Shown in pieces: positions 19,301 to 25,441 of a stretch of 29,849 nucleotides of DNA. Numbering within the stretch: the first letter of the stretch is position 1; every line of letters starts with the position of its first letter. Position numbers and translations under genes: made by a program. This DNA comes from Spirochaetaceae bacterium (lineage in GTDB: Bacteria > Spirochaetota > Spirochaetia > Treponematales > Breznakiellaceae): assembly GCA_031283025.1 (NCBI GenBank), contig JAITCP010000082.1, positions 1 to 29,849 on the forward strand. Reading direction: 5' to 3'. A model generated the notes under the pieces. It saw nothing but the letters and a program-made list of their open reading frames with translations. It was not told where the DNA came from and did not search any database.

Positions 19301-22242
19301 AACTGGCGAAGGGAAAGATGGTTCAACTTGCTTTTAGCGCCCGTGAATCAGCCTATGAAGCAAAGAAAGATTTTGAGGATCGTATTGTTCAAGCTAACAG
19401 TAATACGGACAATTTTATGGATGAACTATATCTACTGACAGGAGGTTGGAACAGATCGGGGAATAAATACAGTAAAGATATTATTGTTCACTCAACCGTT
19501 TTTACCAGCGCTATCACTGATAAAGTTGTTCTGGACGCTTACAAATGGTTTGTAATGGAATATTGGGATTTTGCCGCAGATTTAAGCGATTCAAACCTTG
19601 AAAGCCTTGATTATCAGGGTATTCAATATCTAGTCGGCCTTGCACAAAAAGAAATACAGGAAAAGCATATTTCCGTATTCGGAAATGAAAAACAAAAAGG
19701 AGATTTTTTTATTTGGCTTGGTGAATACGACAATGAAGATAAAAGAAGCGGTGAATACGGCCGTATGTTATACGATTTTACTAAATGGGAAGACAAACAG
19801 GCGCAAGGAATTGCGGCAATGAATACCGCCATTTGGGACAAACCTCTTTGGGACTCAAGGGACTCTTGGTTTGATGCGCCGAATATACGTTCCGTTGTTG
19901 ATATGGCAACCTCCGTTGTTGCTACTGTTGTAGGAGCAGTTTTGTCTCCATTTACAGCAGGAGGCAGTTTAGCCCTTGCCTATGGCATCAATATGTCGGA
20001 TGATCTTTTCTTTAGCGCGCTTGATGCAGGTTATGGCTATAAAAGCTGGAGTGAGGCGGGCTTTGAGTTCGGAAAAAAATCTCTGATAACTGCGGTTACA
20101 ACCGCTGGCGGAACGGCTTTTAACGGTATTGGAACAGTTTCATCAGGAGGGTTTGCAGGTTTAACCGCAAAAGCCGTCGGTAACACTTCCGGTTTAACAT
20201 CAACAATTATTACAACCGGTATGGGCGCCGCTCAGACATTCGCTGCCGGCACGGTAACAAGCGCCATAAACGCCATTAATTACAATGACGGCAAATTCGG
20301 CTGGTCAAGCGGCGCATTTGGGAAAGGAATGGTAGAAACCGCAAAGGGAGCGGCTGTAGGGGGTGTTACTACATTTACCGGCGGAGCGTTGAATTTAGGG
20401 CTTGAAGGTTTATATGGTCAATATTATAATAATGGAAATAAGTTGTCATCGTTGATTGGCGGATTGACAGGCCAGGGGCTTAACTATGCTATGGGTGGTG
20501 ATTTTACTTTGAATGTCTTTAATTTGAACTTTTTGAATGAAAGTTTAGCAAGTTCCGGCTTACTCGAATTACATTTTGGCCGGGATGGTATTACCTCTAA
20601 TCTTGGCTCCGGCGGCGTTGATGCCAGCATGGGAACCCTTATCAGCGCATATAAAGGCTTAGACGCATGGAAGCTTAATTACGACATTTGGACTTCTGAC
20701 TCTGATGATGCCAAAAATTATATTATAGGAATGCGATCTCTTTACTCCGGCAGTGAAGAAAACAAAGCATTATTTAACTCTGTTTTGAATAATGAAACCA
20801 ATATAGTAGAAAATAAAAATGCAGATTACACAAAAACCATAAAGAATAATGACGGAACCAATACAATCCACCTTGGATCAGACGCTCTTAGTGATGGAAG
20901 CAGATTTGGCCTTAGCGTAGTACTCAGCCATGAATCCTACCGTGACGGGGTAGATGGAACGGTAGAACAGCAAAGATTAGAAACAGATCAAGCTGTCATG
21001 GGCCATGTCAACACTGCCCTTGGGCTGATGGCAACGTATGGCGCAGGTTGTATTAGTTCCGGAATGGCTGGTGAGGCGGTTGATTTTTCCAATAAATACG
21101 CTGTTCTTATGTCAGAGAACACAAGCGCCCGGGAAAAAATACAGGCAATGAAAGAAATATATGGCTTACTGGACAGCTATGATTCAAACGCTGATTATTG
21201 GAAATTAGTGAAACAAAATGGGCAGTGGGGATGGGAAGCAGATGGAACATTAACTTTTAACTTTGATCTTAGAAATCCTGAAATAATGGAAGCATATTAT
21301 AACGCTGGTGCTTTCGAATTGATAGGATTTACAGGAAAGCTAAGTGCAGAAAATTTAACAAATAGTTTTTTATATATATTAGGAACTACATTAGGCATTA
21401 ATACTTATCGTGGCAGTAACGAATTATCGAATTTTATTAATGGATCTCTTAAATTTGCTGATGCTTCTATTGCTGCTATTAAGCTAAAAAACAACCTATC
21501 ACAACAAAATATTAATGAATTTAATATGGCATTGATGGATGTACAAAATTCCGGCTTGCTAATAAGAAAGCCTGTGGTGCAAGCTTCATATTTGAAAGGT
21601 AAAGGAACAGAGGATAACCCATACTTACCATTAACTGGTATCGTCACACTTACGTGCCTTGAAGGTTACCGTTTCGTGACAGAAAAATCATTTACTCCAA
21701 GTGCTACGTATCCATTAAATGACTTTGCAGAAGCTTATCATAATGGTGTTGATATGGTATCAAGCTTGTATAATGTTGTTTCTTCAACTGATGGCTCATT
21801 ACAATATACATATGATAAAACTTATGGTTTAAGAGGGTTTTTAACATCAAACTCAGAAAATTTTACATATATTTCCAGTCATTTGGCCGGAGATAGTGTT
21901 GTAAATTATATTAATGTATTTGGAATGGGAAATGCTTCATTAATTTATAATGACAATGGGACTTACTCCCTTACGGGAATTAAAGCAGGAGTTACAATTG
22001 GGACAATGGGTAGTACAGGATATAGTACTGGTGCTCATGTTGATTTTATCATTAAAAATTCAACAGGTAAAGTTCAACCATTTAGCGCTGTTTTTGAAAA
22101 TCAATATAATAATTTACGTAAAACAAATTGGGCGGTTGATTTTTCCGGTTTACCAGAAAAAAAGCCAAATGACGCTATTGAAAAATATTTAGAGGCACAA
22201 AGGCAGAAACAATTAGCTACAACAATTACGGTACCCGATTAA
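13375..22242 (+). CDS. giant secreted helical protein with C-terminal M23-like domain
   Basis: A 2955-residue protein with a Sec signal peptide (cleavage probable after Ala24, LFA|QN). Residues 25 to about 2160 are mostly helical, rich in Glu, Ala, Trp and Tyr, with coiled-coil-like parts (for example about 250-400) and an acidic EEFD repeat at 761-770. A Gly/Ala/Thr-rich hydrophobic stretch follows (about 2170-2345), then LELHFGRDG (about 2396) and HESYRDG (His2519). The C-terminal 150 residues resemble a LytM/M23 peptidase: HNGVD (His2789, Asp2793), SSHLAG (His2836), then AGVTIGTMGSTGYSTGAHVDF (His2888, Asp2890 in place of the last zinc His). From memory, unchecked, very long leptospiral and treponemal secreted proteins share this plan. 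GC content falls along the gene. It may be a cell-surface or wall-acting effector. No function is assigned with confidence. Confidence 0.93.
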   Translation: MAAKFLTRFLLGVALLSITGNLFAQNMPGLKGFDEKVFEYHFDRADRELDPSSWMREARQGIALAVAGWERQAVDLYTDPQFRLEAGRELARWSEEELEKRYTQWLFKRFFGEYAGSMTKLLDHAVEEANLLYAYHTDSEGNIVYGETGAPEIIRPSEGRSVEADRKLWNHLVGFTGKEELKKYQLTVTASIPELLSFIDETNRSRFEEQFAGIFAQTVLSRQAEFEALLAREERLFVARRTGDLLSLRKQSENQSAKMLVSQLIREAESSCAAGIALLEEKIEAAHAGSGDLALAGEEWLAVFQEQFGRGLKAWADAEEHFLVRRMEWERDSSDRYFEGEEIWKTAFAELEKERMAWEEKSRELFTAGEQLFIDASEKLNIAIYEAREEFKKDAALRVYSGCDRAKAWVDMYITCASVLTEAKTNINFWLPRFVPDVPANVSENGTLETWVNKTMLENSLTDTQIIAGNELIRWAGIYTQYKTKAVESLEILEMEFGLMLGMDKNALNTVLDFDSEEFFLDEYQTELLRAKVIAAYWEQRFAIAEAVSKYAEDLSAGRMTEAESLIEWRNAKTRYEAALTAYADSQDKLKTAGNDLAAAQTELKNIAAQLAVEEKNLDKLSKDYALQITAYQSNLRDPFLIELASCYRSLMELSENRTQDSAYYTAYLKAEIKYMEEHILIDGWNLLENIVDPNINPEIDPELKRLQLSFLCSFSSLDWYYAVTGKEETTDDRKALEAEGLLNRLKREVEEEAVQKEDIEEFDEEFDEELAEIKTSIGTAQQRLSVYRDLIFYAPGLQKEAAEYAWRSLNNVYMEFGIDVPSGVLPDITSLTDQLLKYSLEKELSPGIVIASFLTKIDVVTETLPIMLDTEFSVWEEALINYLAVKVLYRGITVTEDINLTFEKYQSLFDDISARIEDGNISESDILEFSIYQYLLEFLIKHDDSKKAFEDELNKDSEHWRMYVSSPYFDDYTMKNPLGLSAAIAGDPESSLSFKGALSREEGLFADAYEEALEANRRMSAALEIFLNSGISQRQTEFVSAVESFLSSPEKFRDYAINENEYNMASYLYQDEKEKLHNNMLIEYSLKKDIAGLGWKYFAPMPSEQESLDLLKSLSMVIEQTRNNHDDILKEYKNKAAIFAEAGDSYESLYMNTKKMFSYLDAARIEYEKQDAIQRWAGTSYLSKGSELPDDLQYYREPSEELDYTRERNDRAQIALAALQDIYNNGETSREFADTGYMQLYKEYRESFSAMFLALKAITEYSVDLQVEQQRNLELYAALSSNTYEFWPELYSFHYDNYETPQFSDISWLDYIYITESGGLGILRNKNSFGIEQVTQDEAVKLSEYFNPVSFYGDGTSQMSEFETFLDSWSARMDTYNLGNMNNYQNWGLALDYVIRKLAENNPAIGQKMGIYIPPDSQIDELHLIEFLAKYANIKNPAIGTTIGIFGAAEMGSDGQLKLNGNTLENDISFYHQYYLPNGQLQAWNSLSNQQKEDLEFLAVMILNGGGGEGSKGFTNVTKYHELDLLKNNADSYVYTVNLLFTKKTAYRYPYIFDHSGLNQVRNAAGNRRAAYYNLINSEKSLFSQFISKSKSDLEAYKESCDRLVFLCQKQEEGIDWTNIEEILCLIEAIDKSEIDALENQWEKMIEQQQNSGGNILYTSIGSALNALYIWSYRTRTALEQNFEFAYFTNEQNRIEHQNEYRKTLDTYINGECSIADLRNAAELTFGPETAAIKNHLYNLGTALLSDLKTINTNHDIYLQPYRVLGEQYISLIEQAYNTRYGAELSARETEWNEQLKDLNKKKAAWQEASGLILARGRQDWINGYESMQAAFSKWKQDFQDQYTAVDTAWNAAYLESLQGKELWINQAMIASNDAFNNSLLTLLGSDAESESRKLDIFMPSSLPGSGAAEEAALVLQKVLDSAGIASLFNAANSITGSVNTALTTTRRGVSGLGVWNSAQAQAIAKESAWNSTNELAKGKMVQLAFSARESAYEAKKDFEDRIVQANSNTDNFMDELYLLTGGWNRSGNKYSKDIIVHSTVFTSAITDKVVLDAYKWFVMEYWDFAADLSDSNLESLDYQGIQYLVGLAQKEIQEKHISVFGNEKQKGDFFIWLGEYDNEDKRSGEYGRMLYDFTKWEDKQAQGIAAMNTAIWDKPLWDSRDSWFDAPNIRSVVDMATSVVATVVGAVLSPFTAGGSLALAYGINMSDDLFFSALDAGYGYKSWSEAGFEFGKKSLITAVTTAGGTAFNGIGTVSSGGFAGLTAKAVGNTSGLTSTIITTGMGAAQTFAAGTVTSAINAINYNDGKFGWSSGAFGKGMVETAKGAAVGGVTTFTGGALNLGLEGLYGQYYNNGNKLSSLIGGLTGQGLNYAMGGDFTLNVFNLNFLNESLASSGLLELHFGRDGITSNLGSGGVDASMGTLISAYKGLDAWKLNYDIWTSDSDDAKNYIIGMRSLYSGSEENKALFNSVLNNETNIVENKNADYTKTIKNNDGTNTIHLGSDALSDGSRFGLSVVLSHESYRDGVDGTVEQQRLETDQAVMGHVNTALGLMATYGAGCISSGMAGEAVDFSNKYAVLMSENTSAREKIQAMKEIYGLLDSYDSNADYWKLVKQNGQWGWEADGTLTFNFDLRNPEIMEAYYNAGAFELIGFTGKLSAENLTNSFLYILGTTLGINTYRGSNELSNFINGSLKFADASIAAIKLKNNLSQQNINEFNMALMDVQNSGLLIRKPVVQASYLKGKGTEDNPYLPLTGIVTLTCLEGYRFVTEKSFTPSATYPLNDFAEAYHNGVDMVSSLYNVVSSTDGSLQYTYDKTYGLRGFLTSNSENFTYISSHLAGDSVVNYINVFGMGNASLIYNDNGTYSLTGIKAGVTIGTMGSTGYSTGAHVDFIIKNSTGKVQPFSAVFENQYNNLRKTNWAVDFSGLPEKKPNDAIEKYLEAQRQKQLATTITVPD
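15655..15684 (+). repeat. 12-base in-frame tandem repeat (EEFD codons)
   Basis: The unit gaagaatttgat occurs twice, followed by a further gaagaa. It encodes EEFDEEFDEE at residues 761-770 of the giant protein. Because the unit is a multiple of three, changes in copy number would keep the frame and alter only the length of an acidic linker. Confidence 0.75.
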
Positions 22243-22284
22243 AAAATAGGCCGTTTAAAATAAAGTGTCTTTTATTGAAATATT

Positions 22285-22330
22285 TGGGAGACCATCTGTA
22301 TAGTTGGTTTCCCATCTATTTTATTTTCAA
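22285..22330 (+). terminator. possible terminator after the giant gene
   Basis: A 10-base stem (22285-22294 with 22305-22314, including one G-T pair) and a 10-base loop stand 43 bases after the giant gene's stop. The stem reads TGGGAGACCA against TGGTTTCCCA. A T-rich but interrupted tract (tctattttattttc) follows. It could end the giant transcript, attenuate the next gene, or sit in that gene's leader. The T-tract is not clean, so the call is tentative. Confidence 0.4.
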
Positions 22331-22343
22331 GGAGAATATTAGC

Positions 22344-23561
22344 ATGATTAATAGTAATTTTATTTTTTTTAGCCGCCATTTTCTTTTTCTAATTTTATTA
22401 ATAATCATTTTCTCTTGTTCTAATGAAAAAAAACAACCGGAAATATATAAAACAGTAATTGAATATAATATACCAAGGAACAATTATTTTATTCAAGATG
22501 ACAACTCTATAACAAAATATATTAATATGTACGCTGTTGTTAACGAAAATAATGTGCATATTTATTCAAATACGGATATTGATTCTGAAACATCAGGTTT
22601 TTTACATAAGGGTAATATTGTCAGAGTATCTAAGATGAAGGAAACAGAGATAATAGAACAAAGTACTATAGATAAATATTACTTTGTCCACATTAATGGT
22701 ACAGATAATTTAGAAGATGGATGGGTATATGATAAATTTATAAATTTTATTCAAATTCAACAAACTAAATCAATAATGTTATCAAACAGTAAAATTGTTG
22801 ATACTGAATGTTTCTCAAAAATAAATCATAATGGTTTTGGATATACGGATTATGGTTTTATATATAATTATTTAGACGACACAGGTGATTGGGTAATATA
22901 TGATGGATCTGTTAATAGCTGGGGATCGCATGGTATTTCAATCCATCTTAAGAATCTTCCATCAAGATTTATTGTTAAAGTATATACAGAAGACGAACAA
23001 AGTTATCTTCAATATTTATCTCAAAAAAAAGAAGTTCCAATACAGGATTATGAAGACGATCATGACAGTAACACTAAAGCTATATTAAACCGGATAAAGC
23101 CATTTTATTATTTTTATTTTCCCGCTCAAGTAACTTCAGTTTCAAGCAGACGAAAAGTAGAATTATTTGATTTTTATAATGCTGATAGTGATGTTATTTT
23201 TTCTACCTATATAACTTTTCCCTCAATACCTTTTAAAAGAACGAATATTGATGGAAGAAATATATACCTGCAATTTAATACAGCGTCCCCGTTATATCTT
23301 GTTTTGTATAAAGACAATAAAATAATTAAAGAGCATGAAATTTATGGAACTATCGTAACATACGAAAGAACGCCTGTAGCCGCTTTTTCAATATATCCGG
23401 AAGATGATGGTAATTGGGAAGGATTATTAAGCGTCGGTTCAGAATTTGATATAGATTCAAATTATAATATATATTTATTTCGTATTAATGAAAACCAACC
23501 GGATGATTATACGCAAGAAATAACCGGATTCTGGGATAATAACGTTCATTTTAATAGATGA
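22344..23561 (+). CDS. AT-rich lipoprotein with an SH3b-like domain
   Basis: A 405-residue predicted lipoprotein. Residues 1-25 form a very hydrophobic leader ending IIFSC (Cys25). Residues about 62-135 look like a bacterial SH3 domain: a 'MYAVVNENNVHIYSN' opening, 'GFLHKGNIVRVSK' in the middle and 'DGWVYDKFINF' at the end. SH3b domains often bind peptidoglycan. The rest (140-405) is strand-rich with many Tyr, Asp and Asn and is not recognised. I chose ATG 22344 because AAGGAG (22329-22334) lies 9 bases before it and the leader starts there. The frame extends back to 22275 without such support. Base composition differs sharply from the flanks: one 60-base row (22501-22560) has 15 G/C. The position just after a giant effector-like gene suggests a partner or immunity role, which is inference. 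Confidence 0.85.
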   Translation: MINSNFIFFSRHFLFLILLIIIFSCSNEKKQPEIYKTVIEYNIPRNNYFIQDDNSITKYINMYAVVNENNVHIYSNTDIDSETSGFLHKGNIVRVSKMKETEIIEQSTIDKYYFVHINGTDNLEDGWVYDKFINFIQIQQTKSIMLSNSKIVDTECFSKINHNGFGYTDYGFIYNYLDDTGDWVIYDGSVNSWGSHGISIHLKNLPSRFIVKVYTEDEQSYLQYLSQKKEVPIQDYEDDHDSNTKAILNRIKPFYYFYFPAQVTSVSSRRKVELFDFYNADSDVIFSTYITFPSIPFKRTNIDGRNIYLQFNTASPLYLVLYKDNKIIKEHEIYGTIVTYERTPVAAFSIYPEDDGNWEGLLSVGSEFDIDSNYNIYLFRINENQPDDYTQEITGFWDNNVHFNR

Positions 23562-23632
23562 TGGAATTAGTTTCTACAATTAGATATTATGAAGAATATG
23601 GAGTTAATATCCCAGGAGCCTGTCGGACTTAG
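23561..23632 (+). pseudogene. 23-codon ORF remnant ending inside an inverted-repeat arm
   Basis: An ATG overlaps the SH3b lipoprotein stop (TGATG at 23559-23563) and opens a frame of 23 codons that reads MELVSTIRYYEEYGVNIPGA and then CRT. The stop TAG is the last three bases of the left repeat arm (23617-23632), and the last five residues plus the stop are encoded by the repeat. This looks like the start of a gene cut off when the inverted-repeat element arrived, the rest having been lost. It might instead be chance, because it is short and no ribosome site stands out. Confidence 0.4.
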
Positions 23633-23734
23633 AGGAAAATATATGCTAATAGATTGTCTTTTTAACCAAATAACAAAATAATTTCATCAAAATACATACT
23701 ATTAGCATTGTTTTTAGACTAAGTCCGACAGGCT
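23617..23734. repeat. 118-bp inverted-repeat element, MITE-like
   Basis: Perfect 16-base outer arms (23617-23632 and 23719-23734, AGCCTGTCGGACTTAG against its complement) enclose perfect 10-base inner arms (23643-23652 and 23699-23708, ATGCTAATAG). Each side has a 10-base spacer that is partly pairable (AAAA with TTTT). The centre is 46 bases of AT-rich DNA with no ORF. Terminal repeats of this kind with no coding capacity fit a miniature inverted-repeat transposable element. No clear target-site duplication is visible. The right arm ends 1 base before the accA stop codon, between two convergent genes, so the folded RNA may also act as a two-way transcript end. Confidence 0.65.
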
Positions 23735-23735
23735 A

Positions 23736-24653
23736 TTAGTCAATTTCCGTCCAGCGGCCAAATTTTCTGATTTTCTGATTACGGTAGCGGACCAGAACTT
23801 CCGCCTTTCTTCCGCAAAGGTAGTTCAGCTCTTTGATGAGCGTTTCCTTGATAACCCTGGCAGTAAAATCAGGATCGGCATGGGCGCCTCCCGGAGACTC
23901 AGGAATAATTCCGTTGATTATCTTGAAATCAAAAAGATCACTACTGGTAATCTTGAGCATGGACGCGGCGTCCTTGGCTCTGGAAGCGTCCCGGAGTAAT
24001 ATGGAAGCGCAGCCTTCGGGGCTGATTACCGAATAAACGGTATTTTCCAGCATATAAACTTTATCTCCAACGCATAATCCCAGCGCCCCGCCGGAGCCGC
24101 CTTCTCCGATAATGATGCAAATCACCGGCGTTAAAAGCCGGGAAAAATCCCTAAGGTTATGGGCGATGGCTTCCCCTATGCCCCGCTCCTCCGCCCCCAG
24201 GCCGGGATATGCGCCGGGGGTGTCAACAAAAGTAATGACGGGCCGGTGGAATTTTTCCGCCTGTTTGGCAAGCCGCAGCGCCTTGCGGTAGCCTTCCGGG
24301 TTTGCCATGCCGTGGTTGCGCCAGACGTTTTCCTTAAGGGTACGCCCCTTCTGATTCGCCAGAATTGTTACCGGCCTGGAATCAAGATAAGCGATCCCCC
24401 CCACAATGGAAGGATCATCGGCAAAGGCCCGGTCGCCGTGGAGTTCTATAAAGTCGTCAAAAATCCGGCTGATATAATCCAGCGCATAGGGCCTGTCGGG
24501 GTGCCGGGCAAGTTCCACCCGTTTCCACACCGTTTCTGTTTTTGAACCGGAACGAATTTTTTCTTCCAGCCTGGCGATTTCCCCGCCCGCATCAAGGCCG
24601 GATTCCTTAATAAGTTTTTTTAGTTCCTGAACCTTTGTCTCAAGATCGCTCAT
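23736..24653 (-). CDS. accA: acetyl-CoA carboxylase carboxyltransferase, alpha subunit
   Basis: A 305-residue AccA, close to the usual 310-320. With AccD it moves the carboxyl group from carboxybiotin to acetyl-CoA, giving malonyl-CoA in the cytoplasm. It has the N-terminal helical hairpin (VQELKKL through EEKIRSGS), the W-K-R-V-E-L-A-R-H entry to the crotonase-like core, HGDRAFADD (72-80), the acyl-CoA site NPEGYRKALRLAKQAEKF, DTPGAYPG (144-151) and the oxyanion-forming GEGGSGGA (183-190). It is the last gene of the minus-strand operon. Its ATG overlaps the accD stop by 4 bases, fitting equal production of the two subunits. The stop lies next to an inverted repeat that may end the transcript. 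Confidence 0.96.
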   Translation of the reverse strand: MSDLETKVQELKKLIKESGLDAGGEIARLEEKIRSGSKTETVWKRVELARHPDRPYALDYISRIFDDFIELHGDRAFADDPSIVGGIAYLDSRPVTILANQKGRTLKENVWRNHGMANPEGYRKALRLAKQAEKFHRPVITFVDTPGAYPGLGAEERGIGEAIAHNLRDFSRLLTPVICIIIGEGGSGGALGLCVGDKVYMLENTVYSVISPEGCASILLRDASRAKDAASMLKITSSDLFDFKIINGIIPESPGGAHADPDFTARVIKETLIKELNYLCGRKAEVLVRYRNQKIRKFGRWTEID

Positions 24654-25441
24654 GGCCTGCTCCTGTGAAGATCAATAAGGGCGGAAACGGTCTGCCGCTG
24701 ATTGACGCGGGGAACGATAATGTCCACAAAGCCTTTTTCCCGCTGAAATTCAGCCCGCTGGAACCCTTCCGGCAGGCTTTGCCTGATCGTCCCTTCAATA
24801 ACCCGCGGGCCGGCAAAACCGATTAGCGCTCCGGGTTCGGCCATAATAATGTCCGCCAGCATAGCAAAAGAAGCGGTAACCCCTCCGGTAGTGGGATCGC
24901 AAAGCATGATAAAAAATGGCACGCCCGCTTTGTCCATCTGGGCGGCGGCGCTGGATGTTTTTGCCATCTGCATAAGTGAAAAAATTCCCTCCTGCATACG
25001 GGCGCCGCCTGAGGTAGTATAGATCAACACCGGTGTCTTTTCTTCCGCTCCCTTTAAGAGGGCCCGGCTTACCTTTTCTCCCACCACCGATCCCATGGAG
25101 CCCCCCATAAATTGAAAGGACATAAGCCCCAGAATCAGGGGGTTTCCTTCCACGGTACAGGTTCCGGTGATCACCGCTTCCTTCATCCGGCTCTTTGCCT
25201 CCGATGCGGAAAGTTTTTCCTCATACCCGGAAAAATCAATGGGATTAACGGAGCGCAATCCCGCGGAAAATTCCGTAAAACTTCCCTTGTCAGCCAGATA
25301 GGCGATGCGCTCCGCCGGTTCCATCCGGTAATGCCAGCGGCAAGCCGGACAGGTTTTAAGGGCGGCGTTTACCGCTTCTTCATCGTAGGGAATACCGCAC
25401 TGCGGGCAAGTCTTTGCCGTTTCATTGGTTTCACCGGCCAT
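24650..25441 (-). CDS. accD: acetyl-CoA carboxylase carboxyltransferase, beta subunit
   Basis: A 263-residue AccD, partner of AccA in the carboxyltransferase. The N-terminal zinc ribbon is present with Cys12, Cys15, Cys31 and Cys34 (CPQC and CPAC). The crotonase-like core shows TSGGARMQEGIFSLMQM, 'GGVTASFAMLADIIMAEPGA' and 'GPRVIEGTIRQSLPEGFQRAEF', all typical of AccD. It is a little shorter than Escherichia coli AccD (about 300), mostly at the two ends. It lies between accC (11-base overlap at 25431-25441) and accA (4-base overlap), so translation is probably coupled in this stretch. Confidence 0.96.
   Translation of the reverse strand: MAGETNETAKTCPQCGIPYDEEAVNAALKTCPACRWHYRMEPAERIAYLADKGSFTEFSAGLRSVNPIDFSGYEEKLSASEAKSRMKEAVITGTCTVEGNPLILGLMSFQFMGGSMGSVVGEKVSRALLKGAEEKTPVLIYTTSGGARMQEGIFSLMQMAKTSSAAAQMDKAGVPFFIMLCDPTTGGVTASFAMLADIIMAEPGALIGFAGPRVIEGTIRQSLPEGFQRAEFQREKGFVDIIVPRVNQRQTVSALIDLHRSRP

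Noticed and set aside
13375..22242. Giant gene as a nonribosomal peptide synthetase, Rhs protein or autotransporter
   Set aside because: No carrier, condensation or adenylation motifs, no YD repeats and no C-terminal beta-barrel are visible. The protein is mostly helical with a Sec signal.
23617..23734. CRISPR repeat or tRNA-like fold in the inverted repeat
   Set aside because: There is one inverted pair, no repeated direct units with spacers, and no cloverleaf arms or anticodon loop.
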